Positions 26,601 through 41,600 of a DNA stretch of 64,000 nt are shown one piece after another (the stretch's first letter is position 1; the number at the start of each line of letters is the position of its first letter). This DNA is from Scatophagus argus (lineage: Eukaryota > Chordata > Actinopteri > Scatophagidae). The translations under genes and the position numbers were made by a program. The DNA lies in assembly GCF_020382885.2 (NCBI RefSeq), contig NC_058499.1:7797872-7861871 (forward strand). Direction: 5' to 3'. The notes beneath the pieces are model-generated. The model saw only the letters and a list, made by a program, of their open reading frames with translations. It searched no databases and was not told where the DNA came from.

Positions 26601-29600
26601 GTCAAAAAAGAATCAAGCACAATACAATAAAATAAAGAACCTTGAAAACTCAACTTTAAAATGGAGAATGCACCTTTAACATTCTGCAGTGGCTGTTACT
26701 TACCTTCAGTGTCTGTGGCACTGCTGATGACATTGGTGAGTTTGGTTTTGAGGCTGGTGTATGTGGTGCTGTTCTTGCCAAAGGATTCAAAGCGTCCCGT
26801 ACCGAGTGAGACCACACACTCCAATGGCGTGTTAGGCCACAAGCACTTAGACTCATGGATAGCCAGCGCTGTGGGGTTGTTAATGAGCAGACCTCCATCC
26901 TGTGCACAAAACAGACAGAGTGCCATGTTAGGGACTCCATTTACAGGCCATGAATGGTTTTTAATGTCAAGACCACAGTCAGCGAAACCAGTTAATTGAC
27001 ATCTGAAACCTCAAAACCTTTCATGGATTTTAACAGTCAATACGTGAAATTTTTGAAGAAACTGACGGAACAAAAAGAACAGATCAATGTGCAGTTACTG
27101 AGCTGCTTGTAACTCTACAAAGCTTTTATTTTCCCTTTTCCCCCCTTCCCTTACAGTTTCAGTCAAACTGGCTTTGATATCGAACAACTGCCCAGGAGTG
27201 CTTTTGCTTTGGATCCGCAGTCCACCCAAGGCAATGGGGGAGCAACTGGAGAGGCTGTAGGGATTGTTGAATAGGCATGAGGCTGAGGGGCCGCGGGGCT
27301 GGCAGCAGGATCAAAAGCACAGGGGCCAGTCCTCATTAAAGAGGCCAGGCTGTGGGGAGGGGGCCGCGGGGCCCCAAGTGTCTAGGAACACACAAGGGGG
27401 AAGAGTGCTTGTTTATGTGACTGTGTGTATGTGCATGTTTGATCGAAAGCTCATGCCTGCTTAGAGTCAATGCATATAATAACGGGGGTACGTGTTTCTG
27501 ACAGCATATGTCACATGAATTCAAACACACTGAGCCTTGGGGAGCAGAGGGGAGGGAACAACCCATCTTTTCAGCACACTTCAGCAGGGTCGCAGCCTAA
27601 TGAGAACTGTGTACAAATCTATGGGAGCACACAGTGTGATGGGGAATATGATGGCTAGGCAAGCTCAATCCAAAGTCCAGGAAAACCAAATTGCAAAAAG
27701 AGCTGGCTGTGGGCTATTGCAGTCAGACTGGGGACACGGCAAGTAAAAGCTCCCTTGATGGCAGATGCAGCAATGACTTGTTGTGGCTTTTAATACAGTA
27801 ATTCTGCATGACAACTCTGAGTGACACTGACAAATGAGAGGCAATTCAGCAAAGCAGGGCCCCAAAAGATAAATAATTCAGCATTATATAATAGTCAAAC
27901 ACTAAGGACCCACAGAAACGCTTGCAGCATAACACTGACTTAGAGCCAGCAGTCTCTGGATGAAATACTACAGCTAGCATGCTAACAGGCTCACAGTGAC
28001 AATGCTAATATGCTTATGTTTAGCATGTTGACTGTTCACTGCTGATAGGATGAAGCTGATGGAAATTGACAGCAAATTAATCTGCAACTATTCTGATAAT
28101 GCGTTTATCATTTTGAGTATCAAAATCCGTCTTGAATTTTCCTCTAGCATCTCCATTGTGTATACTTTCTGGGTTCATTGATTTGCTATGACAGTTTTGG
28201 TCTGTCAGTGTGACTGAACAACGGAGAAAACAAATGGAGCTTTGGGAATTGCCAATGGACATCGGAGGCAAATGTCTCCAGTGAGTCACACAGTCTGATG
28301 GAGGAATTGTTTTATGATTTGAAATAAGTAATCTGTTATTATAAGGTACTGTGTGAATCATTTAAAACCTTATGGTCGGTTATTAAGATAATTCCCTGCC
28401 AGAGCCAGTGCCTCAGCAAAGACCCATCACACTGGCTAAGACGTAAGTACCACAAAGAGGGTTTCACTCAGCCACAAAGCAAGGAAGGACTGCTGAGGCA
28501 GCCGTTTGTCCAAAGCACGTCATTATGCGCCAGTAGGGTGCCTGGCAAACCAAGAAATGAATCACAGAAAAAGGGAGAAATGCCTGGATTGCAGTTGCTC
28601 CTAATGGAGACTGAGGGGCTCACAGAACACCAGACGAACCCAGCTGGAAACAAAACAACTAAGCAGTTTTCTTATCACTCACATCGCTGTGGCACCGAGG
28701 CTCCATTTTCTGCACTCAGTGGCATTTATGGCAACAGTCTGGGTCCAGTCATGGGTTCTTTGTGCTCAAAGCTGGGAGTCGGGCGGGGGGCGCATTTCAC
28801 CAGCACAGTGGCCGGCCTTGCACACTGAGCCAAGGCGTGTAACATTAGAAGTCTATTGCACAATGCTCTTGTGATCTAAAAGTTGAATGCTATAACTTGT
28901 CTACATTTCAGTGCACCTGCTTGGGCAATTCAGAGCTGGTGAACGCAGCGAAGAGGCTTTTGTGGTGACTCTTGTGTGGCGCTCAGAACCTTTTGAAGAA
29001 TCAATAATTCAGAAGATAATTTGCATCTGTCCTCTACTTCAACAACTGCCACGAACAAACAAGCCTCCTTGCTGAAGATAGCAGCAAAGCTAAACCTGCA
29101 CTGAGAGCAGTCTGGCAGATGCCTAAGCTGTGTTGGATTCGGGGCTCTTTCAAGCCTTTGCTTCAGTGATCCATACTTGGCCCACTGCCACACTCTCACA
29201 TAAGTGTTTCTTGAGAACAGGGCATATTTGGACAAAGAATTAAGTTAGAAACAATGATGCACTTAAGACAAACTGCAAATGAGCTTTGCATACAAAATGG
29301 CCAAGCTCAAACTGTCTGTCAAACATGCAGCATGACGCAAGCCAAAGGTCACTTCAATTTATGAGGATTTAGAGCTGTAATGCTGCTCAGACTCAGAATG
29401 TCTCAATCTCCCTGTGAAACAACATGCCATGTAACAATGGATAAATGTCCTCAGAGGGTATCCCCCTGTCAGTCATGAACTTTTGATGGTAAATGTAACA
29501 CAATGAACACAAGCTTCATTTTGAAATGAATTTGAATTCTGCCTTAATGCTTTACATCGACAGCAGTCCTTGATTCCGGTAGAGTCTGTTTGTCGATACT

Positions 29601-32600
29601 GTAATCTAACTAACTCTAGTCTAATGGCTGGTTCACAAATCAGCTCCTTATTTTCCTGCAGCTCAACTAAAGTATATTCTCAACTAATTAGGGCACCTAA
29701 GCCTATGGGAACATGTTTAGATAGCCAATTAAACTGAAATATTGCTTTAAAATGAAAGCCTTTGTACAACATATTCTGAGATGATACAAGACATGATAAA
29801 TAAACAAAATTAAAAATGTGCGCAATTTATAGGTCCCTTGCATAGCTGTTTGTAATTTCTGTGCTGTCATTAACTTTTAGAAGCCTGTCTTCATTGTGTC
29901 AGTTCAGGCCGTCTTAGAGGGGAAGAGCTGAATTGAATAGGAAAGAGGTGCTATCGTCAGGATCAGTAAAAGTCATTTCACGCCCCAGTGTATGTCAGCT
30001 CCCATTAGCTGGGACAGCAAACTTCATCCTCTTCATTCAGCCTGTGTGCCTCTATCTGCCTCTCTAGCCCCTGGGTAAGCCTCAGTGCTCTCTTAGGCGG
30101 AGGTCATTATGAGCGACCACAACACAGGAGAGAACAGAGTGCTTGCTTAAATCTAAATGAGGTGAGTCTTCCACATAACATGTGGGGTAGCATTCACATC
30201 ACAGTCCCAATGAGCAGCTGTAGTCATTACAATTTCTTCTTTGGCTTCTTTGACAGGGCGTGACTGAGGGGCACTGAGTTCTCTTGATTTATCACCACTG
30301 AGGCTCCCTTCTCTCTCTCTCTAATGATTAATTGGGGACACATTACATAAGCCATGGACATCTGATTATGTCTGTCACAATAACCAGACTGTTTTCCAGA
30401 GATGGTCATTCAATCAATAAAGTAGATAATTAGGCTGCTATTTTAAAAAAAACCCCTCTCTTGTGTACTCTCAGATCTTCTAAATCTTCAAAATCAACCC
30501 ACATTTTGTGCATAAAGCAAACCTGTCTCAGTCACTCTCTATGCAATCAGAAAAATAAATCTGCTCATTGAGTAAAATTAATTGCCTAAATGGCATCCAA
30601 TTCACATAAAGCCCACCACTGTCAGGATATGAGGATGAGAATGACAGCAATGTTAGTGTGGATGAGTCGCACCCTTAAGTGGCAGCTAGGTCAAGTCAGA
30701 GGTCTTCATGCCAAATTATGCAATTACGCCAACCAGTTCTCCTCTTTGCCCCTTTTTGCTTTATACGCCCCAAAGGTCACATTGAGGTTCAAATCATCTT
30801 CCCAGGCTGTCAATAGAGCAGGGACACATCTGTGTGCATGCCAACTTTGCCCCAGGCAGGCAAAGAAATTGAGATCTACTGTGCAGTTACCTTTTCCCAC
30901 ACATTCCACGACCACACATGTGCTCCCACAATTGAAACAATGAATCATCCCTGCCAGCTGTAGTCATTCAGATTAAATTGTGACAATTCCTACAGTGATA
31001 TAAATGGGTGCAGAACCCCCTTCCTCATATTTACATAGTCTAGATTCCTTAAGGCTTTATGTATGTACATACTTGATAATTTTATATTAGAAAGCATATA
31101 TTTTCTGTCTATCATTATAAATCATTTTACAGTGCAATTTAAAGCTAATTTCCTTGCTGCACACATGAGAGGTGACCGAACACATACTTGCATATCAATA
31201 CATTGTAATTCAAGGTTTATAGCTGTGACTCGTTTTCAGAAATCTCATCTGGAGCCACTGCAGCGAGAAGTGTGGTGCTGCACTGTGAGAAAGCAAGGGG
31301 GTTAGGGACAGAGGAAGAAGCTTTCACACAGCAGTCAGTCAACATAATCAGTGAACCAGCCTAATCCCCAGACGAGTGTGCCGGCGCAATCAAGTGCCAG
31401 TGCATGTGTGTGAAGCAAACAGTTAGTGAAGGAAACAGAGTTAACGGGACAATGACAGAATCCATTTGGGTGTGTTTTATAATCAAGGGACAAAGATCCT
31501 GAATCTGCGAGGAGGAAGCTGTCTGTAGCAGGTCTGATCTCCATCCTCCAACACCCTCCAGGCCGAACTCCTGAGCCTTAACACAGGAGGAGAGGGCTCG
31601 GATTGGGGAAATGCCCAAAAGCTCAGATTTATACTCTCTGTCACCTCCATGACTCCACCACATATCCTCTACTCCTCTCTGCCTAATCTGAGAAGCACTG
31701 CGGTGCCGAGCATGTAATTTCTGAGCTATAACTTCACCTCGACTGGCCTTTACAATGAAAAGAAAGAGAAGAGAAAAAGGTGATTCAAAAGGTTCTGATT
31801 TCCTGAACGGCACATTTGAAACGGCACTTAATTATGTGAGACACTGTGCCTCGTCCTCGTCTTTTCTCACACACTCCAGCTCACATTTAATGACTTCTGT
31901 GACTCGCATATGACTCGTTCCCTCTGTCATTCATTGGTAACAAAAAGTATGAGAGCGCTGATGTGACCTACTCCATTTACTCCAGTTTGTGCACAGTCTT
32001 TCTGCTGAGCGCTGTGCCACGTTGGGGCTTCAAGCGCTCGCACTGGGGGTGGTGGCCCACTGATTCCTTGCCTCCTATCAAATGCTGGCAGAGGTGGGCA
32101 CAAAACATGCCCTCATTCCTCCCCATCGCCTCAGGAGACGCCATAGCAACTAGACAGAAAGAAATTGGGCCCTCCTCGCCATTCCACGCATGTCCTGGCA
32201 TCCATTGTGAAACCTCTGAAGTCTCCTACTTCTGTGTTCTTTAGTGCAGCGATAACTGAGCGCACTTTAATGTGGAATCTCCCTCGTCTCCTTTCCTCCT
32301 ATATTTTTCACCCCCACCCCTTTTGTTCCCCCTCACTAAGGCATCTTCTTCATGGCTATGGTAGCAAGTGTGAGGTTTTGATAAAAACATGGCTGCTCTG
32401 CTTCAAAGGTCTTGCTCTGAGTTTGAATTTTCCCCCAGTCTGAATCTGGCTCCGTCAGATTTCCATTCCAGCCAGCGTCATCACAGAAACGTCAACGAAC
32501 AATCACAACTTTCTGGAAATTCTGCTCGAGAATTCCAGCATTCGTTCAACACATGGCATGGCAACTCTCCTGCGCTCGTCGTACAAAAGGATGATTGTTT

Positions 32601-35600
32601 GGAGCCTGAATTAAGTAGAAAACTCTGTGGGTGTTTGTGGAAAAGAGCGAGATGACTCTCTCTCCAGGGAATCCTGACATCACACAGACGGCATGTCATG
32701 CTCACGACTGGTTTCAGTGGCTCAAGCAGCCAGAAAATGAAGACATCAGGCTGGATGGCATTCTGAAGATGGCCAGGAACCTTATTATAAATGCTAAGAA
32801 ACAGATCTTAAGTATGTTCATCTTGGTTTATTAAGTTATAACATTATGGTGTAATTAGTTTTCCATGTTATTCAAACCTGAACTGAAAATAAGTCAAATG
32901 TATTATTTTGATATTCAAATTAAGTTTGTTGACAAAGACTCAGTGCTATTGTAAGAATTTATTAAATTACCTTATTGGTTTTTGACCAATTTGAACAATT
33001 TAAACGATGATTTTTTTTCAGCTACAGCTGACAGAAACCAACACCGCAGAAGTCACAAAAGTTGTAAAGGCTCATCACTTAAACGCAGAGAAATATTGTT
33101 TCAGGAAGCACAAATAAGGTGCTCTCTCCTGCCTCCTTTCACTTTTTTGGGTTATTCAAATATATGCATTAAAAAGAAAAGGCAAAGTGATCTATTTATA
33201 ATATGCAGAAGTTTATAGCCTAATATTAAAGTCCTGTTCAAAAGCTATTTGAATTAGCAAAACACAGAAAAACAAATGTTTTATACAATATTTTCAGTCA
33301 TAGCAAAAGCAGGTAAGGAGTTTAAAATTTGAAAAAAGTCATAGAAAGTGGAACAAATGAGCTCAAATCACTCAGGAATTGCCATTCAAGGTAAAACACC
33401 TCCTCAAAATATTCTTTCAAGATTTATTAAGAGAAAAACAGGCAAAAAAAAAGAGCACTTTTTACCAAATCAGGACTGAAGGACTCATTTTCTCATTTCA
33501 TTCAGCGTTTTGTGGAAGCTTCTTTTGACAGAAAGGAAATGAAGATAAAGTGTGAATGTAACTGATTTCACCTCAGATGTGTTAAAGATATTAAACTACT
33601 GACGGGGTCTCATCTTCTCACAGTATGACGTTCCCTGCTGGCAGCTATGAGAGTTTGGAAAAGCAGTTCCATAATTAGATTGTCTGTCTTTTCATTCTAA
33701 TGAGGCAGATGTAGCAGTCAAACAGTTGTGTGTGATGGAGGTGTGATGAACTGGGCTAATGTATTCATCTCAGAGTAGGGTGAGACTTGCTAGACGGCAA
33801 GCTGGGGAAATCTCCCACCACATGTGGGGGGGTTTCATCAGCCAGTCTCTTTCATTCTGTCCCCCCTGAACTTCCCCATTCACCTACACAACTAACACAG
33901 CTTCCAATTAAGAGCGTGTGAGCGTGCCGACATTCAACATTGCCTTTGATGCAAACACATGCTCATTCACATGTGCTGTGTCTACCTTGAGTCTTTACAC
34001 CACATCTGTGTTCATAAAGGTATTAATCCTCAAATGCGAATGGAGCTTAGTATGTTGATGTTTTCCTTTGTGCTTTTTAGCTCTTGTTCTCTAAGATTCG
34101 GTTCATGTGGTTTCTTATTTCTTCTGTGTTGTTTTCTGACTAAGCTCTTACTGAAAACGCAAAGGCAAACAGAGTAGCCATACTTATTGATCAGTGAAGC
34201 AAAGAGTAGACTGGCGGTTTGTTATGTTACTGATGGCTAATGCATCCCCGTTGAGTGGAGATGGATTTAAGTGTGTCTCACAGCGACTCTACCCCTCAAT
34301 CTGCTGTCAAAATGTAGCTGACTGGAAATAAACACTGACAAGATGAAAATGCAGTTCCTCCCTCTCACTTGCTGTGCACAGGATTTTTCTCATTAGGCCT
34401 CTCAAAATCCTTCAAACTCTCCACTGTCAACAGCGACTGTACAGGGCATTTGAATCCAACACACCAACATAAGCCCCATCACTGTAGCAGAAGACTGCAG
34501 TTAAATTCTCACTAGGTGTGTAAATATACAGTGTGAATGTGCAGCAGGGTGAGAAAAAGAGTACAAGATATGCCTTTGCAGGAATGTTGAAAAATTTAAC
34601 TATCACAATATTTCACTGGCTCTTCAAGCTGTGTACAGAGCTGTGTATTTTGTAAAAGAAAATTATGCATTAATTTCTTTCTGAACTGATCGAGTTATGT
34701 TAATGGGATTCATGCTGACCTGACTAAGTCAGAGGAAAACATTGATTGATAGACAAGACGTATCAAGATTTAGAGGCCAAGAAGTGACATCAGGTTTGGG
34801 TTAACTGTAGCTTAAGAAGACGTTTTTACTTTACAGACTCAATTATTTACCGAAAATTTTTTACCATGATCACCAAATGTGATGCACAGATACACATTTT
34901 CATTTTGTGCCTTCACAGAGTAGAGTATGAAACAACGTGCTTAGTAATCATTAGAAAAGACAACCCACACACACCTACTGACCCGGCTCCACCCTGACTA
35001 ACAACTGACAACGTTTTTTGTTCCCAAGCTGATACCAACACCGATTATTAGTGATCAAATCGATATTTACAACAGATCAGTCACAGCTGAACTAAAAATT
35101 AAAATCTCAGCGTCAATACCGTTGATGGAATGTAATTAAGCACGTCTATTCAAGTAATGTTCTTACATACGATATCTTTTACTGCCACTCAAAACATTTG
35201 GGAGGCAAATGTTGTACTAGTCACTTTACAAATTACTTCACAGATTCGCAGAGTATTAATACGTAACATAAATCAGCTATAACCAACAGTAATGAAGTGT
35301 TATAACAGATTAGGCTACGCAGCAGTATATTCTGTGGCACAGCAGTCTTCGCTTTTGATGGGATATTATATGTGACGTGTAACTAATTTGATGATTAGAT
35401 TGATTGAGACCACAGATTGGTGACTGCAGACGGAGAGAGGCGGCTGCATCAGGGCCACAGTAATGCATCCTTAAATCAATTTATTTTATCTGTGATCGGG
35501 CAAAACAAAAAAACAAAAAAAGACTGGCGCTCATAACAGGAAAAATGCTCTTAATGAACGATCTTATATCCGATAGCTGATAATCTAATTGACCAGCACC

Positions 35601-38600
35601 TGTTCTGATACTGTATTGACTTTAAAATGTGTACATGTGCTATGTTTGTATATACTGTGTGTCTTGAACTGAGCTCTTATAATGTGTCAGTTGTTCTAAA
35701 GAACTGACCAGTCAACTCTGAGGGCTGCCAAAAAACACAACACTCGATGCTTGTTATGTTCAGTCACTCTGACACGTTCTGGTGGTGTGGTGGATATCTT
35801 GGAATATCCTCGATTAAAACATCAGCCAAAAGGCTTAAAATTGAAGACCACTGATATGAACGCGATCACTTTCCCTATTCTGTAACGAGCAGTGACAGGA
35901 GGTACTTTAGAGACAAACTTCATGATTTAATCATCAAGTTCATCATGATGAGTGCCACACTTTACACCTTGTTACTGATGTGAGTGGAGCTGACCTGGTG
36001 GACATCATTTCCCAAGGTGAACTCCTGGAAATACCCGGGGGCTGCTGACGTGGCACGGATGGCCTGCCAGAGCTGGTGCTGGCAGCCCCCCAGGTAGTGA
36101 GAGCGAACCCCGGGCAGCAGGTTGTAGTTCCTGAACACGAAGGCCCTCAGGGGAGTGCCCCGATTCACAATGGTGCTCACCGCTGCCACCTACAGGCAAA
36201 GAACATGACATGCAACGTGACTTTTCTTTTTCAGCATGAGGCAGCATTTTACAAGCAAACAGATCTATAATGCAGGTGTAACACCCGAACCGACATTCTG
36301 ACAGGTCAGTTTACTATCTTCTCTGTTCTGTGAGCTTCAGAGGAGTCTGCTGACATATGAAATCCTATGTACTCTACCCACGCTGTCTGAAATGGCTTTA
36401 CAGTGCATTTCCCTGCCACTTGTCATGCAGAGAAAGACGCTTTCTTTGTAATACGGTACTAAATAAGTTAAGACGAAGGCACACTGGTCAGTTCCAGAAC
36501 AAAAGGGAAGTATGAGTCAGCCTAAATCTCACCTTAGGGCATTCTGGGTTTCTTGAAGTCTCCACCAGGAGGTGAGAGCCCATTTTCTCTCTGTGGAAGG
36601 GAAGATAAGATGATGTTATTTTCTGGTTAGTGAATTTGGAATCATAGTGTGACTTATTACAAAGTCCTTTCCCCGAGCTTAACAAAACCTTTGTGCCTAT
36701 CGGTTAATGGAACTTGAAATCATTTTGTGATCAGCATAATTATTTTAAAAAAGGTTCCATCTGCTGTTTTCTTTTTCAGTTTAAAAAGCAGATACCTTTA
36801 AAAGGTACCTCCAAATCAGTGAATGTTTTCTTTCATAAAGTAAAAATTGCAAAAACTGAAGAAGAATTTTAAAAAAAAGATTTAAATAAAGGAAACCATT
36901 TTTCACCTGTCATTGCATTTTAACATGGTTCCACATTTACTATGCATAACCACCACTCTGCCGTCAATGAGAAACAAACTGACTTGAGGATGTTCTCCCA
37001 GGCTTCGCTGTCATAGAAGGCATGGCTCCAGCCCATCTTCACCGTGCCAACAATGACGTTCTGCTTGAAAATATCCGAACCCAACTTCCGGTAGAGATCA
37101 TCACACTCGCTCACTGGGATTTGGAACACACCCAGCATGAACCCGAGAATAGCACCTGAGGGGAAAAACACACAAAATTCAAATGCTACTGAGACATAGT
37201 GTTAAAAAAAGCACACAAAAGCATATTTTTGTCAACAGGAAGTATAAGGTCTTCAGTCACTCCTTTGGGAAGACAACAAGTAATCGTGGTTGCAAACAAG
37301 CAAACAGGAAATGTATCGCTCGTTGTTCTGTTACTCTCGGGGCGTGATGATGTGAGGTTATCTGGCTGAAGGATTATCTGTTAGGAGTGATATTCCTCTT
37401 GGATGATCCATTTATAAGAAGTGCAAGGGATTAACGTGGCTATTACCCTATCGAACAATACTTTTCGACTCATTTCTACCCATGATTAAGGATCCTTGAC
37501 AGGATTTCCAAGCCACAACAATGATATGAGGGCAGAGATCAGAATCAGAATCAAAATACTTCACTGATCCCTGGGGAAAACTGGGGGAAATGAAGCGTAC
37601 GTGAATAACATGGGTGATCAAACTAGCCAGATGTGGCCCAGACGGGTTTTATGTTTAGACATCATTTGATTCAGCAGGTGGGTTGCATTATGCTTTGGCT
37701 ACATTCATCAAGTGTGAAAATGAAGTACCTCCAAATGGTGGAGATTAAGACTGAGAAAAGCGATAGGAAGTGGGGACAAACAGAAACTTCTGGTACTGAT
37801 TAAAGGCCAATATGCTCTTCAAATAAAATGCAGTTCTTTCAGTCTGCTGTGAAATGAAACCAACAAAGTGTTTAAAGATGGTTCACATCACCCCCTTGTG
37901 GTGATTTTGCAGAGAAGGAAAAAATATGAATCCACTTACAGACAATATCTGAAACCAAATAAAGCTATGTAATTTTATGAAAAATATAATTCTGTAATTT
38001 ATTTAAGAATTTGGACAATTTGAAACAGTTTTGCTGTGGCTTAACTTGAGTGTAAAGCAGGAGATTGACATTAGAGTGGTGTTGGTGATGAAATTGAGGT
38101 CACAACAAATAGAGCAACAAATAGGTCGGTGCGAGATCAGTCCTGCTGGTTCAGCATGCAGTGTTGCACTATACTCTCATACACATAAATAGACATACAG
38201 AAACAGAGCAGGAGGACAACATACCTGTGCTGACACCACAAATATAATCAAACAATTTGTAAATGGGTTTGCCAGTCAGGGCCTCCAACTTGTGTAATGT
38301 CTGAAGCGCAACGAGTCCCCTGAAAGTACGAAGTCAGACACAGTCATACACAATGAGACATAAATTAATAAAATGACAAGCACAGCACACAAATTGGCCA
38401 CAAAGAGTGACAGCTGATTGATTTTTCAACCAGAATAACAAACGGGAAATAAATCCCGACTCCTTTAACTGGATTTTTCTGAATGCATTTATTTGACAGA
38501 CTGAAACTGCTATTATAAGTAGTGACTTGCTTTCCAAAACATGGCATTTGCTGCAGGCAAAATTCCCTAAATTCAATTTAGTTGAACTCTGAAACAACCT

Positions 38601-41600
38601 GACATCAGTGACTTTTACTTTACGAACAGAAGAAGGCTGAACTTGTACCTTAATCCTCCTCCATCTATGGACAGGATGCGTATGCCCCGGCCTTTAACAG
38701 GTGAATGGTAGCCCACCAGAGCAAGGGCTTCTCTAACTGCTGCCCTCAGGCCTGGGTCGTTAGCCTGTTTCAGACGCAGTAGGCAAGGTATAACCTTCTC
38801 CTGTGGAATGCATAAACAAAACCTGGCAGTCAGAAGTGGAAAAGAAAAGCACAATCTGTCTACTATGATGTTGTCAGATCAAAACTGACCAAACAAATGT
38901 TGCATGAATCAAAGGGCAAACAAGGGGTATGACCCACAATTATGAGGACAGGGTCTTGGACACAAGCTGCTGGAGCTACTCCAGCTTTCAACTAGTTGAG
39001 AATAAGCTAAGATCCTGCTGTCTTCACCCTCCATTCTTTGTATTGGACTTCCACTAATGGTCATACTGTATTGCTTCTATTCGGCTGCTGCTTTCTTTCA
39101 GCATGCAGTTAGTCAAACAAGCATACAAAATCAATGTTTCCTGAACAACAGGTCAATCCCACTGTCTCTCTCTAACTGGCTGGAGATTGCCATTGTGCAA
39201 GTCACAAGTTAAATCAGAATGAACCCAGAAAAGCAAACAAGAGTCAATGAAAAATTAATGTTTGACAAACTTTCATTGAAATAAAAGCAAAATCAAAACT
39301 TGGCATGAACACAGCATTAAGGTTTAAGGATGAGCACATTTTTAAGACCTTGAATGATACAAGGGTAGGTAAAACATGCGATCTTTAAGGTACAACCAAC
39401 TAAATCAGTAACCTGTAAACTGAATGATGGAATTGGGATAAATGTTTGATAGAGTGAGTGTGTCAGTCAAATGTCAGCACAATGGTCTCTTTTATTTCTG
39501 TTGCCATTTGAAAAGCTATCATAAATTTTTCTTTCACCAGCATGTTGAACTTAACGCTGTTCTTGATTCTCATTTTTTAAACCAGGCTGTGGTTTAAAAA
39601 AAGGTTACCACAGATAGGGCTGAGACATAAATAAATGCTGCAGTATGTAGTCTGGATGTACTTGTGAGGCTCCTGACATTTTGTCTGGCATGGGAAAAGT
39701 CCCAAACACAAGCAGAAGGCCATTATCTAAATTATTTACATGCTACAGTTGTTGAATAATCCAAAATAAGACAATTATATATTCACAGAAACATCCTGCT
39801 GTAAACATTGTCACCAATTGTCGCTTTCCTGAATCCTCAATGTGTCAGAATCAAGCAAAAAAGGAGAAGCCAAAAAGCTGTCCTGTTCAGATTTCTCACC
39901 TTGACAGCAACACCACATGTCTCCGGAAACTCCAGGAGATGGTAGCTGAGGTCCTCCACTCTGTTGATGTAGACTCTCACATCGGAGGCCCTGTGAAGAC
40001 CCTGTACGAGAGCCCGAGTTCGATTGTCCACACTCACCCTGGCAATGATCTAGCAAGCAAAAAATACGCAACAAATCATGTCCAGCTATAAAGCATTAGC
40101 TGAGATCCGAGTAAAAGCTATGGCTCATTTAAAAGATAACTGATTGTTATTAACAATATGACACTAATTGATCTTATTATTGCTTAATTCCTTTCTTCTG
40201 TGACCTCCTAGGCCAGGATGAGAAGCAATAAGCGGGAAACATATAATACAACACTAAATTATAGACCCCAATAGGATGGACATCAGCTCAAACAAAACGT
40301 GTTTCATCTCCCCGTACAGACCGCAAAACTGAACTTTTAGGCACCACAAGGTGGAACAATCTTATTAAAATCTTTGAAATGCTGGAGTACTGTATGTGTC
40401 TGTATATAATATGTTTGTAAAACAGCCATTGCTTGAGAAGCAGGATTTCCACTGTAATTGACACATTAATTTATCTACCACCTAGTAAATTGGGTTATAA
40501 TAGCAACCCATTAAGGTTCCTGAAGGTGAGACTAAATGTGAACCTGTCATGAGCAGATCAGTAACAAAGCTGCCAAAAGTGTTATTGTTCCAACATATTT
40601 TCAACAGATATACACATTTTCACTATCTTTAATGACATTTTGTTACCTTGATGGTGAAGATTTCTTGCCTGGAAACTGGTATAATGAAACAAAACAACTG
40701 AACCATAACCCACCTGCATATCACCACAATTTACTCTATAATATAAGCCACAGGAAGTCATGAAGTGTTTCAGCTATCTGCTAACTCAAACAAAAGATAT
40801 TATTAGGACGTGACTGAATGACTCAATCCAACCTCAGTGTAAACTGAATGTCAATTGTGTTTATATCTCTGCAACGTAAAATCCTGGCTGGGTCTATATA
40901 CTTTAGTGCACACACCTTCTGAGGCCCTCTAACTCCACAGGGAGGTTATTTTAGAAAATAGATTCCCAGAACTCAGGCAGTACTTCAGCATATTGCAGCA
41001 CCATTAGAGAAAGCATGTAGTAAGAGCTCTGGTGAACGCAGGAACAGCAGGCACGCCGCCAAACTATACCAGACACTCGGTATGTCACTAACCATCTGAG
41101 GAGGGAATTATGTTTCTCAAGCGTAGACAACACAAATCATATGACAAACAGTTTTGATCTGTGTCTGAACTACAAAGACAAAATGTTTTAGAAAGTGGTC
41201 AAAACCTAAACTGAAGCGAGGCCTTTAGGTGATGGTTTAGGTTGTCCATGCATAGAGTAGAATCCTAGACAATACTTCAAATATGTGATTATTGTGTTGT
41301 TATCCCAACATTAGGTAAAATTCACATGTGAAACAATGCCTTTTTGTAGACCTACCTTCTCTCTTTGCAGCACAAGTTTCTTGGCTTTCTCTTCTGCAGC
41401 TTTCTGCTCCTTAGAAACTGCGGCCTCAGCCTGTTTGACTGGCGCATTCTCATGCTTCTCCTCCACCGCGGCACCTTTCGACTCTCCTGTCCTAAACTTG
41501 GGCACCAAGGGAGCAATGTAACTTCCCACAAAGGCTTGTACAGTAGGAGCTGAGTAAGATAGGTAGTGCCCTAAACCCTTCTTAGAGGATGGTGTGGTAA

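Larger units (their letters stand above)
26900..35994 (-). other. pnpla8 large intron (9.1 kb) before the DGG exon
   Basis: Unusually long compared with the gene's other introns. It holds family A and family B repeat fragments (27.96-28.36 kb) and otherwise unique sequence. Blocks such as 30.31-30.42 kb (TAATGATTAATTGG, TCAATCAATAAAG, GATAATTAGG) are rich in homeodomain-like words and could be regulatory. No coding exon is recognised on either strand. The 150-aa minus-strand frame at 31813-31361 has no recognisable domain. Confidence 0.8.

Noticed and set aside
31361-31813. 150-aa minus-strand frame in the pnpla8 intron
   Set aside because: No recognisable domain and no conserved motif; likely chance in an intron.
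35000-35600. GATACCAACACCGATTATTA-type sequence as another dispersed repeat
   Set aside because: Weak resemblance only; ends could not be defined.
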